A stretch of DNA of 14,921 bases from UBA9676 sp036522155 (GCA_036522155.1 DATDGI010000178.1:1-14921); one strand, 5' to 3'; counted from the first letter of the stretch, positions 1 to 6,779 are shown. Translations and numbers: made by a program. Notes: a model not told the origin generated them from the sequence alone.

Positions 1-537
1 CGGGCCGCGTGAGTCACGCGGGCCCCGCGGCCCGCCGAACCTGACCATGGCCGCGCCGAGCGGCGAGGCCGCCATGCACACCGGCCGGCCGAGCGCCCGC
101 CAGGTGGCCCGGAGCCGGGCGGCCGAGAACGAGCAGACGCAGACCCGGTCCCAGGCGTTGGTGCGCCGGATCACCTGCACCAGCGGCGCGATCACCGGGC
201 CGTCCTTGATGTCAATGTTGAAGCGCACGTCCGGCCAGGCGGCCAGCAGATCCTCCAGTACCGGGATGGGCTCGGTGCCGCCGATCCGGGCGGTGGCGAT
301 GTCGGCCAGCGGCAGCCGGGAAACCCGGCCCGGCCGGCCGGTGACCCGGTCCAGCGTGCGGTCGTGGAAGGCGATGAGCACCCCGTCCGCGGTGGCCTGG
401 GCGTCGGTCTCCAGGTACCGGTAGCCGAGACCGACCGCGTGCTCGAACGCACGCCAGGAGTTCTCGGGAGCATGGGCCGGGCCGCCCCGGTGCGCGAAGG
501 CCAGTGGCCCGGGGTGGTCCAGGAACGCGGTGCGCAT
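1..537 (-). CDS. Glycerophosphodiester phosphodiesterase family protein (partial, C-terminus beyond the left edge)
   Basis: It probably hydrolyses glycerophosphodiesters to glycerol 3-phosphate and an alcohol. The visible 179 residues run off the window without a stop. They show the GDPD hallmarks in order: the AHRGG motif with His16, PENS at about 24-27, the ETD pair Glu43 and Asp45 for metal binding, FHD with the second catalytic His58, and the NIDIK strand with Lys111. No signal peptide or membrane segment is visible at the N-terminus, so it looks cytoplasmic like the UgpQ type. The ATG at 537 is chosen because the HRG motif begins only 15 residues later. No Shine-Dalgarno sequence precedes it, but a CATACT hexamer lies six bases upstream, so the message may be leaderless. 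The family call is firm; the substrate is not known. Confidence 0.9.
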   Translation of the reverse strand, partial: MRTAFLDHPGPLAFAHRGGPAHAPENSWRAFEHAVGLGYRYLETDAQATADGVLIAFHDRTLDRVTGRPGRVSRLPLADIATARIGGTEPIPVLEDLLAAWPDVRFNIDIKDGPVIAPLVQVIRRTNAWDRVCVCSFSAARLRATWRALGRPVCMAASPLGAAMVRFGGPRGPRDSRGP

Positions 538-543
538 GATGTG

Positions 544-549
544 AGTATG
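544..549 (-). promoter_or_regulatory. Candidate -10 element of the GDPD gene (leaderless start)
   Basis: On the minus strand the hexamer CATACT (4 of 6 matches to TATAAT, keeping A2 and T6) ends six bases before the ATG at 537. This places +1 on the A of the start codon. No convincing -35 is visible. Confidence 0.35.
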
Positions 550-577
550 CGCTATGGCTGTGACCAGGGTGGAAACA

Positions 578-612
578 GCGGGTGCCGGTGCGGCGAACGC
601 CGCGGGCACCGC
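578..612 (-). terminator. Hairpin terminator after the DUF3817 gene
   Basis: Directly after the DUF3817 stop, the minus strand folds into an inner stem GCGGC/GCCGC (plus-strand 590-594 with 599-603, four-base loop) and an outer stem GGTGCC/GGCACC (581-586 with 605-610). It is followed by a short T-rich stretch (TGTTT). It separates the membrane-protein unit from the GDPD gene. Confidence 0.5.
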
Positions 613-951
613 TCAGGAGGCGGCGGCCGCGGGCGGCGGCTCGGGCAGGGCGGCCAGCGCCGGGTCGATGTAGCGGTGGCTGATCCGGCGCTCGACGATG
701 AAGGTCATCACCGGCACGGTCCCGGCCAGCAGCAGCGCCACCGTCGGCGCCGGGGAGAGCCGCAGCCGCCGGCTCAGCGGGAACGCGACCAGCAGGTAGA
801 TGATGTACAGGCCGCCGTGCACGGTGCCGACCGTGTTCACCAGCCCGCCGTCGTTGGTGAACGCCTGCATGATGGCCAGCACGCACAGGACGATGAGCAC
901 CACACCGGTCACGTAGGCCATCACCCGGTACAAGATGACGTTCAGGCGCAC
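613..951 (-). CDS. DUF3817 family small integral membrane protein
   Basis: This is a 112-residue membrane protein of unknown function. Three hydrophobic segments are visible at about residues 8-28, 41-60 and 66-86. Conserved-looking family motifs are the HGGLY stretch at the start of the second segment and the FIVERRI stretch after the third. The C-terminus is Ala/Pro-rich. The GTG at 951 is preferred over the upstream ATG at 1083 because a perfect AAAGGAGG ends eight bases before it and the protein then begins immediately before the first membrane helix. The longer frame would overlap the upstream gene. It follows the LprD-like membrane protein by 46 bases on the same strand and very likely shares its transcript. 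As I recall, Mycobacterium has the same pair (Rv1343c LprD, then Rv1342c). The DUF call is good; the role is unknown. Confidence 0.85.
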   Translation of the reverse strand: MRLNVILYRVMAYVTGVVLIVLCVLAIMQAFTNDGGLVNTVGTVHGGLYIIYLLVAFPLSRRLRLSPAPTVALLLAGTVPVMTFIVERRISHRYIDPALAALPEPPPAAAAS

Positions 952-959
952 CGGCCTGA

Positions 960-967
960 CCTCCTTT
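960..967 (-). promoter_or_regulatory. Strong ribosome-binding site deciding the DUF3817 start
   Basis: AAAGGAGG on the minus strand, eight bases before the GTG at 951. It is near-complete complementarity to the 16S rRNA tail and decides the start over the upstream in-frame ATG at 1083. Confidence 0.75.
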
Positions 968-997
968 GTGCGCTGACGGGCCGGGGCGGCGGGCAGG

Positions 998-1420
998 CTA
1001 CCTGAGCCCGTGCCACCGGCCGTGGCCCTTGACTTCCTTGGAAAGCCGGGCGAGGTAGGCGTTGTAGGCGGCGAGTTCGTCATCCTCAGGCCCGGTCGGC
1101 TCGCCGTCGGCCAGCCCGGCCCCGCCCGGCGCCTGGCGGGCGCCAGCCGGCAGGCTGACCTCGGGGGCCGGCCCGGCCTCCTCTTCCGGATGGGCCTCGT
1201 CCCGGATTGTCTTGATCCAGAAGAACACCGCGAAGATCGCGAAGAGGGGCCACTCGAAGGTGTAAGCCCAGCTGAGCGCGTTTCCTGACTCGGCCCGGCG
1301 CAGCTGCCAGTCGCCCAGCCAGAGCATGCCGATCACACTGGCGATGACGAGGAAGTGCCAGCCCAGCCATCTGGGGGTGAACAGGAACCGCCACCGGCGG
1401 AATGCCTGCGTGCCGGACAT
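998..1420 (-). CDS. Two-helix membrane protein, LprD-like
   Basis: This 140-residue protein of unknown function has two hydrophobic segments, at about 18-37 and 52-70. The first ends in a GDWQL motif (36-40) and the second is preceded by an aromatic FEWPLF stretch (55-60). A long charged, Pro/Gly-rich tail follows and ends in a conserved-looking acidic then basic helix (about 112-135). The RFLFTPRWLG start and LGxWQL motif also recall the first helix of SURF1 proteins, but the rest of SURF1 is absent. The arrangement, with a DUF3817 gene next, matches mycobacterial LprD as I remember it. It heads a two-gene unit. There is no Shine-Dalgarno sequence before the ATG at 1420; a TAGACT hexamer six bases upstream suggests a leaderless message. 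Confidence 0.75.
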   Translation of the reverse strand: MSGTQAFRRWRFLFTPRWLGWHFLVIASVIGMLWLGDWQLRRAESGNALSWAYTFEWPLFAIFAVFFWIKTIRDEAHPEEEAGPAPEVSLPAGARQAPGGAGLADGEPTGPEDDELAAYNAYLARLSKEVKGHGRWHGLR

Positions 1421-1426
1421 GCGCCG

Positions 1427-1432
1427 AGTCTA
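1427..1432 (-). promoter_or_regulatory. -10 element of the membrane-protein unit (leaderless start)
   Basis: TAGACT on the minus strand fits the actinobacterial TAnnnT pattern. It is followed by exactly six bases and then the ATG at 1420, so transcription is predicted to start on the start codon. Confidence 0.5.
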
Positions 1433-1489
1433 GCCGGACCGGCGGGCTGTCCCCGCGAGTCCCTGCGCGGGCACGTCCTGGCGTTCGGC

Positions 1490-1495
1490 GATAAT
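1490..1495 (+). promoter_or_regulatory. -10 element GATAAT of the 1502 operon (leaderless start)
   Basis: GATAAT matches TATAAT at five of six positions and stands out in a very GC-rich background. Six bases separate it from the ATG at 1502, so +1 would be the A of the start codon. A five-base inverted repeat CCGCG (1453-1457) / CGCGG (1466-1470) lies where a -35 or operator would sit. No clear -35 is seen. Confidence 0.55.
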
Positions 1496-1501
1496 CGGAG
1501 C

Positions 1502-1825
1502 ATGCCTTTGACAGATCTGCTCCTGCCTGGGCGATCGGCCCGGGCCGGGCGGCTGCCTGCCAGCCTGGAAGAGCTGCACGGGCCGGCCCAGGGTGTCGTG
1601 GTCCTGCCACGTCACCTGGCCTGGCCGGGCCTGCGCGAGTTCGACCTGTCCGACGACCGGGTGCGCCGCAGCCTGTACGGCATCGTGATCACCCAGGGAC
1701 GGCGCAACGACATGGCGCGGTTCGTCAATGCCCGGCTGCTGCGGGAAGACTGGCCGATGCTGCGGGACTCGCTCGACCCAAAGGTCCGCAGGAGCTGCGA
1801 ACGCCGGCTGCGGCTGGACGGCTGA
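1502..1825 (+). CDS. Small uncharacterised actinobacterial protein (107 aa)
   Basis: I do not recognise a function. The 107-residue protein has no membrane segment or cysteine motif. It contains a beta-like core (VVVLPRHLAWPG, about 32-43), then an FDLSD motif, a YGIVI strand and a basic helical C-terminal third (MARFVNARLL, WPMLRDSL, RRSCERRL). It resembles a family of short actinomycete proteins with the pattern LPxxLxWxGxxxxFDLxDxxxRxxxYxxVxxxGRxxDxxxFxNxxLLxxxWPxL, which I recall only from memory; some of those sit beside nucleotidyltransferase toxin-type genes, which is not the case here. The ATG at 1502 is chosen because the GATAAT promoter makes it the natural leaderless start and the longer upstream frame would overlap the divergent gene. 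It heads the plus-strand run to glycerate kinase. Confidence 0.7.
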   Translation: MPLTDLLLPGRSARAGRLPASLEELHGPAQGVVVLPRHLAWPGLREFDLSDDRVRRSLYGIVITQGRRNDMARFVNARLLREDWPMLRDSLDPKVRRSCERRLRLDG

Positions 1826-1863
1826 CGGCCGGCCCAGCCTGGTGCCCCCGCCCCCCGCACCAC

Positions 1864-1869
1864 AGGAGG
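1864..1869 (+). promoter_or_regulatory. Strong ribosome-binding site of the MaoC-like gene
   Basis: AGGAGG six bases before the ATG at 1876. It contrasts with the leaderless-looking first gene of the same run. Confidence 0.7.
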
Positions 1870-1875
1870 ACCTGC

Positions 1876-2334
1876 ATGACCGTCACCGCAAACGGGCTCG
1901 ACGAGCTCAAGGCCCTGGCCGGGGCCGACCTGGGCCACACCGGCTGGCTGGAGATCACCCAGGACCGGGTCAACGCCTTCGCCGACGCGACCGACGACCA
2001 CCAGTGGATCCACGTGGACACGCAGAAGGCAGCGGCGGGGCCGTTCGGCGGCACGATCGCCCACGGCTACCTGACCCTGTCCCTGGTCGTCCACCTGTTC
2101 AGCGAGCTAGCCGAGGTCCGGGGGGTGAGCATGGGAATCAACTACGGGCTGAACAAGGTCCGGTTCCCCGCTCCGGTGCCCGTGGGCTCGAAGGTCAGGC
2201 TGGCCGCTCGGGTCGGGGCGGTCGAGGACGCCGGCGTCAACGCCGTGCAGGCGGTCATGGATTGCACCATCGAGCTTGAGAGCAGCGAGAAGCCGGCCTG
2301 CGTGGCCCAGGCGGTCTTCCGCTACTACGCCTGA
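1876..2334 (+). CDS. MaoC-family (R)-specific enoyl-CoA hydratase/dehydratase
   Basis: This single-hotdog hydratase of 152 residues probably adds water to a trans-2-enoyl-CoA, giving the (R)-3-hydroxyacyl-CoA. The hydratase motif is clear: FADATDD followed by HQWIH, with catalytic Asp41 and His46 at the family spacing of five, then GPFGGTIAHGYLTLSL (about 55-70) forming the hot-dog helix. The length matches single-domain MaoC proteins such as the mycobacterial Rv0130-type hydratase. The C-terminal strands (VQAVMDCTIELE, ACVAQAVFRYY) complete the fold. An excellent AGGAGG fixes the start. It lies 50 bases after the 107-residue orphan and 21 bases before the DinB-like gene. No dedicated fatty-acid or polyketide genes are next to it, so its acyl substrate cannot be inferred. 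Confidence 0.92.
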   Translation: MTVTANGLDELKALAGADLGHTGWLEITQDRVNAFADATDDHQWIHVDTQKAAAGPFGGTIAHGYLTLSLVVHLFSELAEVRGVSMGINYGLNKVRFPAPVPVGSKVRLAARVGAVEDAGVNAVQAVMDCTIELESSEKPACVAQAVFRYYA

Positions 2335-2355
2335 GCGGGAGCCGGGGCCAGCCGG

Positions 2356-3048
2356 ATGACGGCGGGAGCGGGCGCAGTCCCGTTGCGTATCTATCTGGAG
2401 GAAGGCAAGCGGTGGGTGTTCGCCTGCGCGCTGGACTGGACGGGCTGGTGCCGCCGCGGCCGGTCGGCCGAACTGGCGATGGAGACCCTGGCCGCCTACG
2501 CGCCGCGCTACGCGGTGGCGGTCCGGAGGGCCGGGCTTCCGGCCGGGCCCGGGGCACCGGAGGAGTTCACCGTCACCGAGCGGCTCACCAGCCGGTACGG
2601 CGCTGACTTCGGCGCGCCGATGGAAATCCCCGCCAGCGACTACGCGCCGGTGGACGAGGCGACCGCGGGCCTGATGACCGCGCTCGTCCGGGCCTCCTGG
2701 GAGGTCTTCGATCAGGTTGCCGCGGGTGCACCCGAGGAGCTGCGGAAGGGACCGCGCGGCGGCGGCCGGGACCGGGACAAGATGGCCGCGCATGTGCACG
2801 GCGCGGACCACGCGTACGCCCGCAAGCTGGGGGTCCGGCACCGCCAGCCCGCCGCTGGCGACGCCGCCGCGGTCGCCGCGCTGCGAGCGGGCATCTGCGA
2901 GGTGCTGGCCCGGCCGGGCGACGGCCAGCCGCAGGTGGCAGGCGGCTGGCCGCCCCGTTACGCCGCCCGGCGGATCGCCTGGCATGCGCTCGACCACGCC
3001 TGGGAGATCGAGGACCGGAGCCAGGACCTGCCTGATCCGGCCGGCTGA
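2356..3048 (+). CDS. DinB-like helical-bundle protein with a HicB-like N-terminal segment
   Basis: This is a 230-residue protein of unknown function. Residues about 9-50 (RIYLEEGKRWVFACALDWTGWCRRGRS, then a helix) look like the beta-beta-beta-alpha start of HicB-type domains, where a ligand-type sheet is followed by GxxxxE/A helices. The remainder is mainly helical and carries histidines in HVHGADHAY and IAWHALDHAWEIEDR, as expected for the metal-binding four-helix DinB/YfiT superfamily. The family commonly acts as thiol-dependent transferases or isomerases, but that cannot be assigned here. The ATG at 2356 has only a weak purine-rich upstream region and lies 21 bases after the MaoC stop, so translation may depend on its neighbour. 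The adenylate kinase gene starts 26 bases after its stop. Confidence 0.75.
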   Translation: MTAGAGAVPLRIYLEEGKRWVFACALDWTGWCRRGRSAELAMETLAAYAPRYAVAVRRAGLPAGPGAPEEFTVTERLTSRYGADFGAPMEIPASDYAPVDEATAGLMTALVRASWEVFDQVAAGAPEELRKGPRGGGRDRDKMAAHVHGADHAYARKLGVRHRQPAAGDAAAVAALRAGICEVLARPGDGQPQVAGGWPPRYAARRIAWHALDHAWEIEDRSQDLPDPAG

Positions 3049-3074
3049 GGGCCGGGTATGCGAGGGTTGGCGGT

Positions 3075-3731
3075 ATGCGGAAATACGTCATCATGGGCGT
3101 CCAGGGCAGCGGCAAGGGCACCCAGGCCGCGCTGCTCTGCGCCGGCCTGGACCTGGTGCACATCAGCGTCGGCGACATCTTCCGCTGGCACGTGCAGCAG
3201 CACACCAAGGTCGGGGCCCAGGTGCGGCGGATCATGGCCGCCGGCGAGCTGGTCGGCGACGACCTGGCCGAGTCGGTGACCGCCGAGCGGCTCACTCAGC
3301 ACGACTGGAACTACGGGTTCGTCATCGACGGCTTCCCGCGCAACCGGCGGCAGGCGGAGTTCTTCCTGGAAAGTTACGACATCGACGGCGTGATCCATCT
3401 GGACCTGCCCGACTCCGAGGTGCGCCGGCGCGTGCTCGCCCGCCGGCTGTGCTCGGGCTGTGGCCTGGACTACAACCTGATCGCGGGCCGCCCGGCGGTG
3501 GAGGGCACCTGCGACGTCTGCGGTGGCGCCCTGGTCACCAGGGAAGACGACACCGAGGAGGCGCTCGCGGTCCGGCTGCGCGACTACCACGAGAAGACCA
3601 ACCCGGTGCTGGACCTGTTCCGGCGCAAGGAGTACGTGGTCACCGTCGACGCCCGGCCCGGCAAGGACGAGGTCCAGCAGGCCATCCGGGACAAGCTGGG
3701 CCTGCCGCCGTACCAGCCCGCCGGGGGATAG
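3075..3731 (+). CDS. adk: Adenylate kinase paralogue with zinc-binding lid
   Basis: It is predicted to catalyse ATP + AMP to 2 ADP in the cytosol. The 218-residue protein has a P-loop GVQGSGKGTQ with Lys14, the AMP-site GDIFR (33-37), the DGFPR signature (85-89), and a full-length lid with Cys126, Cys129, Cys146 and Cys149 spaced as a four-cysteine zinc site. The REDDTEEALAVRLRDY and KTNPV stretches after the lid are the usual arginine-bearing motifs. It is a non-standard copy by context: no secY, map or infA ribosomal-operon neighbours. Instead glycerate kinase follows after nine bases, which suggests coupled translation. GAGGG at 3062-3066 is the probable ribosome-binding site. A related nucleotide or coenzyme substrate is possible, but all the adenylate kinase landmarks are present. 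Confidence 0.93.
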   Translation: MRKYVIMGVQGSGKGTQAALLCAGLDLVHISVGDIFRWHVQQHTKVGAQVRRIMAAGELVGDDLAESVTAERLTQHDWNYGFVIDGFPRNRRQAEFFLESYDIDGVIHLDLPDSEVRRRVLARRLCSGCGLDYNLIAGRPAVEGTCDVCGGALVTREDDTEEALAVRLRDYHEKTNPVLDLFRRKEYVVTVDARPGKDEVQQAIRDKLGLPPYQPAGG

Positions 3732-3740
3732 GGGCACCCG

Positions 3741-4835
3741 GTGCGGCTGGTGATCGCCCCCGACTCGTTCAAGGGGAGCATCACCGCCACCGCGGCCGCC
3801 ACCGCGCTGGCGGAGGGCTGGCTGGCCGAACGGCCCGCCGACCAGGTGACCCAGCTGCCCCTGGCCGACGGCGGTGAGGGCACGCTGGACGTGCTCGCGG
3901 CCGCGGTGCCCGCGGCGCGCTGGCGGCGGGCCCTGGTCACCGGCCCGGGCGGCGCACCGGTGGAGTGCGACTGGCTGGACCTGCCCGGCGCGGCCGCCGC
4001 GGTGGAACTGGCCCGCACCAGCGGGCTGCCGCTGCTGGCCCGCCCCGACCCGATGCGGGCGCAGACGACCGGGCTGGGCGAGCTGCTCGGCATCGCACTC
4101 GACGGCGGCGCCCGCCGCGTGCTCGTCGGGCTCGGCGGCTCCGCCGCCACCGACGGGGGCACCGGTGCGCTGGCCGCGCTGGGTGCCAGGTTCCTCGACG
4201 CCGCGGGCCGGCCGCTGCGGCCCGGGGGCGGAGCGCTGGTGAGGCTGGCCGAGGTTGACACCTCGGCCCTTCGGCCCCCGCCGGCCGGGGTCACCTGCCT
4301 GACCGATGTGACCGCGCCCCTGCTCGGGCCGGCCGGTGCGGCCGCGGTGTTCGGCCCGCAGAAGGGCGCCACCCCCGGCCAGGTCACCCGGCTGGAGGCG
4401 GGCCTGGCCCGGCTGGCGGGACTGCTGGGCGGCGACCCGGGCGCGCCCGGGGCCGGGGCGGCGGGCGGCACCGGTTACGGCCTGGCGGCGGGCTGGGGTG
4501 CGGCCATCACCCCCGGCGCCCCCGAACTGGCCCGGCTGGCCGGCCTGGATCAGGCGATCGCGGCCGCCGATCTGGTGGTCACCGGCGAGGGCCGGTTCGA
4601 CGCCACCTCGCTGACCGGGAAGGCGGCCGGGACGGTGATCGAGGCGGCCACCGCGGCCGGCGTGCCGGTGGCGCTGGTGGCCGGCCAGCTCGGTGGCCCG
4701 CCACCAGCCGTGGCGGCCGTCCTCACGCTGGCCGCCCTGGCAGGCGGCACCGGGCCGGCCCTGGCCCGCTCCGAGCACTGGCTGCACCTGGCCGGGCGCA
4801 GGCTGGCGCGGCTGGAATGGCTGCGGCCGAACTGA
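3741..4835 (+). CDS. glxK: Glycerate kinase, type 2 (GlxK/GarK family)
   Basis: It phosphorylates D-glycerate, probably to 2-phosphoglycerate as in the GarK/GlxK type, feeding glyoxylate or sugar-acid carbon into lower glycolysis. The 364-residue protein carries the family marks in order: APDSFKGS near the N-terminus, LPLADGGEGT (about 40-49), the nucleotide-site GLGGSAATDGGTGAL (about 130-144), FGPQKGA (about 204-210), and the C-terminal VVTGEGRFD followed by TGKAAG. The length is close to the usual 370-380. The GTG at 3741 is preceded by an AGGGG site overlapping the stop of the adenylate kinase gene, with only nine bases between the genes. No glyoxylate carboligase or tartronate semialdehyde reductase gene is in the window, so the source of glycerate is not shown. 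Confidence 0.93.
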   Translation: MRLVIAPDSFKGSITATAAATALAEGWLAERPADQVTQLPLADGGEGTLDVLAAAVPAARWRRALVTGPGGAPVECDWLDLPGAAAAVELARTSGLPLLARPDPMRAQTTGLGELLGIALDGGARRVLVGLGGSAATDGGTGALAALGARFLDAAGRPLRPGGGALVRLAEVDTSALRPPPAGVTCLTDVTAPLLGPAGAAAVFGPQKGATPGQVTRLEAGLARLAGLLGGDPGAPGAGAAGGTGYGLAAGWGAAITPGAPELARLAGLDQAIAAADLVVTGEGRFDATSLTGKAAGTVIEAATAAGVPVALVAGQLGGPPPAVAAVLTLAALAGGTGPALARSEHWLHLAGRRLARLEWLRPN

Positions 4836-4844
4836 ACCGGCCAT

Positions 4845-4860
4845 GGGCGGGTTCGCGCCC
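4845..4860 (+). terminator. Small hairpin after glycerate kinase
   Basis: GGGCG (4845-4849) pairs with CGCCC (4856-4860) around a six-base loop, nine bases after the stop codon. There is no T run, and the stem is short, so it is a weak terminator candidate between the operon and the next promoter. Confidence 0.3.
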
Positions 4861-4864
4861 GGTC

Positions 4865-4870
4865 GATTAT
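4865..4870 (+). promoter_or_regulatory. Candidate -10 element (GATTAT) of the methyltransferase gene
   Basis: GATTAT, an A/T island in a GC-rich gap, predicts a start near 4877 and a leader of about 32 bases to the GTG at 4909. That leader contains the GAAAGG ribosome-binding site (4895-4900). No clear -35 is seen. Confidence 0.4.
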
Positions 4871-4908
4871 GCTCGCAGCACGAAATGGCGGATCGAAAGG
4901 CGGCTCCG

Positions 4909-5739
4909 GTGACGGCGGAATGGTTCCAGGGGACGGCCGCGGAGGACGCGACGCCGGTGGAGATCGACACGAGTGTCGCCCATCCGGCCCGGGTGTACGA
5001 CTACTGGCTGGGCGGGAAGGACAACTACCCGGCCGACCGCGCGGCGGGCGAAGCGGCCGCCACCGCCAACCCGGCCATCCTCACCGGGGTGCGCGCGAAC
5101 CGGCGGTTCCTCCGGCGGGCCGTGCACTACCTGGCGGACCAGGCTGGCGTCCGCCAGTTCCTCGACATCGGCACCGGCCTTCCCTCGGTCAACAACACCC
5201 ACCAGGTCGCCCAGTCGATCGCGCCCGACAGCCGGGTCGTGTACGTGGACAACGACCCGGTCGTGCTCGCCCATGCCCGGGCGCTGCTGACCAGCTCCGC
5301 GCCGGGCGAGACCGCCTACATCTCGGCCGATGCCCGCGATGTGGACCTGATCCTCACCGAGGCCGCCCGGACGCTGGACTTCAGCCGGCCCGTGGCCATT
5401 CTGGCCCTCATGGTCCTGCAGTACATTCCCGACTCCGACGACCCGCATTCGATCGTGTCGCGGCTGCTCGGCGCCGTGCCGTCCGGCAGTTATTTCGCCG
5501 AGTCGGACACGGCCAGGGATATCGACACCAGCACCGTGCGCGAAGCCACCCGGCGGCTGAACGAGCGCATGCCGACCAATCTCAACCTGCGGTCCAGAGA
5601 TGAGATCGCCCGCTTCTACCAGAGCCTGGAACTGCTCGAGCCGGGGCTGGTCCCGCTGAACCGCTGGCGCCCGGACCCGGAGGACCTCGCCCTCACCCAG
5701 GACCTGCCGACCTACTGCGGGATCGGGCGCAAGCCCTAG
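4909..5739 (+). CDS. SAM-dependent methyltransferase, DUF574/Methyltransf_19 family
   Basis: This 276-residue methyltransferase belongs to the family widespread in actinomycetes; its methyl acceptor is unknown. The hallmark N-terminal motif ARVYDYWLGGKDNYPADR (about 27-44) is intact. It is followed by the Rossmann nucleotide motif FLDIGTGLPS (about 84-93), the acidic strand end YVDNDP (about 112-117) and the hydrophobic strand VAILALMVLQYIPD. The start is chosen at GTG 4909, with GAAAGG eight bases upstream. The alternative in-frame ATG at 4885 lacks a ribosome-binding site, and the codons between the two have poor third-position GC for this genome. It stands alone with its own promoter-like hexamer upstream and a hairpin downstream. 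Members of this family occur in many copies per genome, so the context gives no clue to substrate. Confidence 0.92.
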   Translation: MTAEWFQGTAAEDATPVEIDTSVAHPARVYDYWLGGKDNYPADRAAGEAAATANPAILTGVRANRRFLRRAVHYLADQAGVRQFLDIGTGLPSVNNTHQVAQSIAPDSRVVYVDNDPVVLAHARALLTSSAPGETAYISADARDVDLILTEAARTLDFSRPVAILALMVLQYIPDSDDPHSIVSRLLGAVPSGSYFAESDTARDIDTSTVREATRRLNERMPTNLNLRSRDEIARFYQSLELLEPGLVPLNRWRPDPEDLALTQDLPTYCGIGRKP

Positions 5740-5743
5740 CCCG

Positions 5744-5768
5744 CCGCCGCCTGCGGCCGCGGTGGCGG
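5744..5768 (+). terminator. GC-rich hairpin after the methyltransferase gene
   Basis: CCGCCGCC (5744-5751) pairs with GGTGGCGG (5761-5768), with one G-U pair and a nine-base loop. It begins four bases after the stop codon. There is no T tract, which is common for actinobacterial terminators. Confidence 0.4.
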
Positions 5769-5823
5769 TCAGCTCGCCTCGATGGCCCGGCGATCTACTC
5801 CCTGGTCAGCGGTAGCGTCCTAG

Positions 5824-5829
5824 TAGCCT
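5824..5829 (+). promoter_or_regulatory. Candidate -10 element of the PRPP synthetase paralogue
   Basis: TAGCCT fits the TAnnnT pattern and ends eight bases before the GTG at 5838, so the message may be leaderless or nearly so. A second fit, TAGCGT at 5813-5818, is possible. No Shine-Dalgarno sequence is present. Confidence 0.35.
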
Positions 5830-5837
5830 TGGGCAGC

Positions 5838-6779
5838 GTGCGGGATATCGCCGTCTTCAGCGGCAGCGCCCATCCGGATCTGTCGGCGGAGATCTGCCAG
5901 GCACTCGGCGAGCCGCTGCTCCCGGTGCGGCTGCGCCGTTTCGCGAACGACTGCCTGGAGGTCCAGCTGCAGTCGAACTGCCGGGAACGGGATGTCTTCC
6001 TCATCCAGCCGCTCAGCCCGCCGGTCCAGGAGCATCTGGTCGAGCTGCTGCTGATGCTGGACGCGGCCAGGGGCGCCTCGGCGGCCAGGGTAACCGCGGT
6101 CATCCCGCACTACGCCTACGCCCGCTCGGACAAGAAGGACATGCCGCGGGTCTCGATCGGCGGGCGGCTGGTCGCCGACCTGCTGGTCGCCGCCGGGGCC
6201 AGCCGGGTGCTGACGATGACGCTGCATTCGCCGCAGGTGCACGGCTTCTTCTCGGTCCCGGTCGACCACCTGCACGCGCTGCGCGAGCTGGCCGGGTATT
6301 TCGATGGTGACGACCTGTCCGGCACGGTCGTGGTCGCACCCGACCTGGGCTACGCCAAGTCGGCCGCGGCCTTCGCCCGCCTGCTGGGACTGCCGGTGGC
6401 GGCGGGGGCCAAGCAGCGCGTCAGCGACACCGAGGTGGCCATCACCTCCATCATCGGCGACGTGGCGGGCCGGGACGTGATCGTGCTCGACGACGAGATC
6501 GCCCGCGGCACCACCTTGCTGGCACTGATCGCCCGGTTGCGCGAGCAAGACGTGCGGGGGGTGAGGATCGCCTGCACGCACGGGCTCTTCATCGACGGCG
6601 CGCTGGCGCGGATCACGGCGCAGCCGGAGGTGAAGGAGATCATCTGCACCAACACCGTGCCGGTGCCCGGGCCGCACCCGGGCAAGCTGACCGTGCTGTC
6701 GGTGGCCTCGGAGCTGGCCGAGGCGATCCGCCGCATCCACGAGGGGGAGTCGGTCAGCGCCCTGTTCGGCCCTCACTGA
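5838..6779 (+). CDS. prs: Ribose-phosphate diphosphokinase (PRPP synthetase) paralogue
   Basis: It is expected to make PRPP from ribose 5-phosphate and ATP for nucleotide, His and Trp synthesis. The 313-residue protein has the family order: FSGSAHPDL near the N-terminus, the RFANDCLEVQL region, IPHYAYARSDKKDMPR (89-104) for the ATP site, TLHSPQVHGFF (128-138) with His130, the flexible-loop Lys192 and Arg194 (AKQR), and the PRPP loop VIVLDDEIARGTT (214-226). Compared with housekeeping enzymes, the ATP motif reads SDKK rather than QDRK. The phosphate-binding loop has Arg223-Gly-Thr-Thr where DTxGT or ATGGS-like sequences are usual, so it is a diverged paralogue whose activity should not be assumed. 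GTG 5838 is preferred to TTG 5829 because the conserved VRDIAVFSG start follows it. It is convergent with the molybdopterin subunit gene, 12 bases apart. Confidence 0.88.
   Translation: MRDIAVFSGSAHPDLSAEICQALGEPLLPVRLRRFANDCLEVQLQSNCRERDVFLIQPLSPPVQEHLVELLLMLDAARGASAARVTAVIPHYAYARSDKKDMPRVSIGGRLVADLLVAAGASRVLTMTLHSPQVHGFFSVPVDHLHALRELAGYFDGDDLSGTVVVAPDLGYAKSAAAFARLLGLPVAAGAKQRVSDTEVAITSIIGDVAGRDVIVLDDEIARGTTLLALIARLREQDVRGVRIACTHGLFIDGALARITAQPEVKEIICTNTVPVPGPHPGKLTVLSVASELAEAIRRIHEGESVSALFGPH

Noticed and set aside
2717..3877. Long plus-strand open frame of 386 codons
   Set aside because: It is Arg/Pro/Gly-rich shadow sequence that overlaps the DinB-like, adenylate kinase and glycerate kinase genes in another frame. 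Long frames without stops are expected at this GC content.
2958..4970. Minus-strand open frame of 670 codons opposite adenylate kinase and glycerate kinase
   Set aside because: Low-complexity Gly/Gln/Arg/Pro composition without any domain signal; the plus-strand genes have clear family motifs throughout.
5829..5837. TTG at 5829 as start of the PRPP synthetase paralogue
   Set aside because: It adds only three residues, overlaps the -10-like hexamer and has no ribosome-binding site; the GTG at 5838 fits better.
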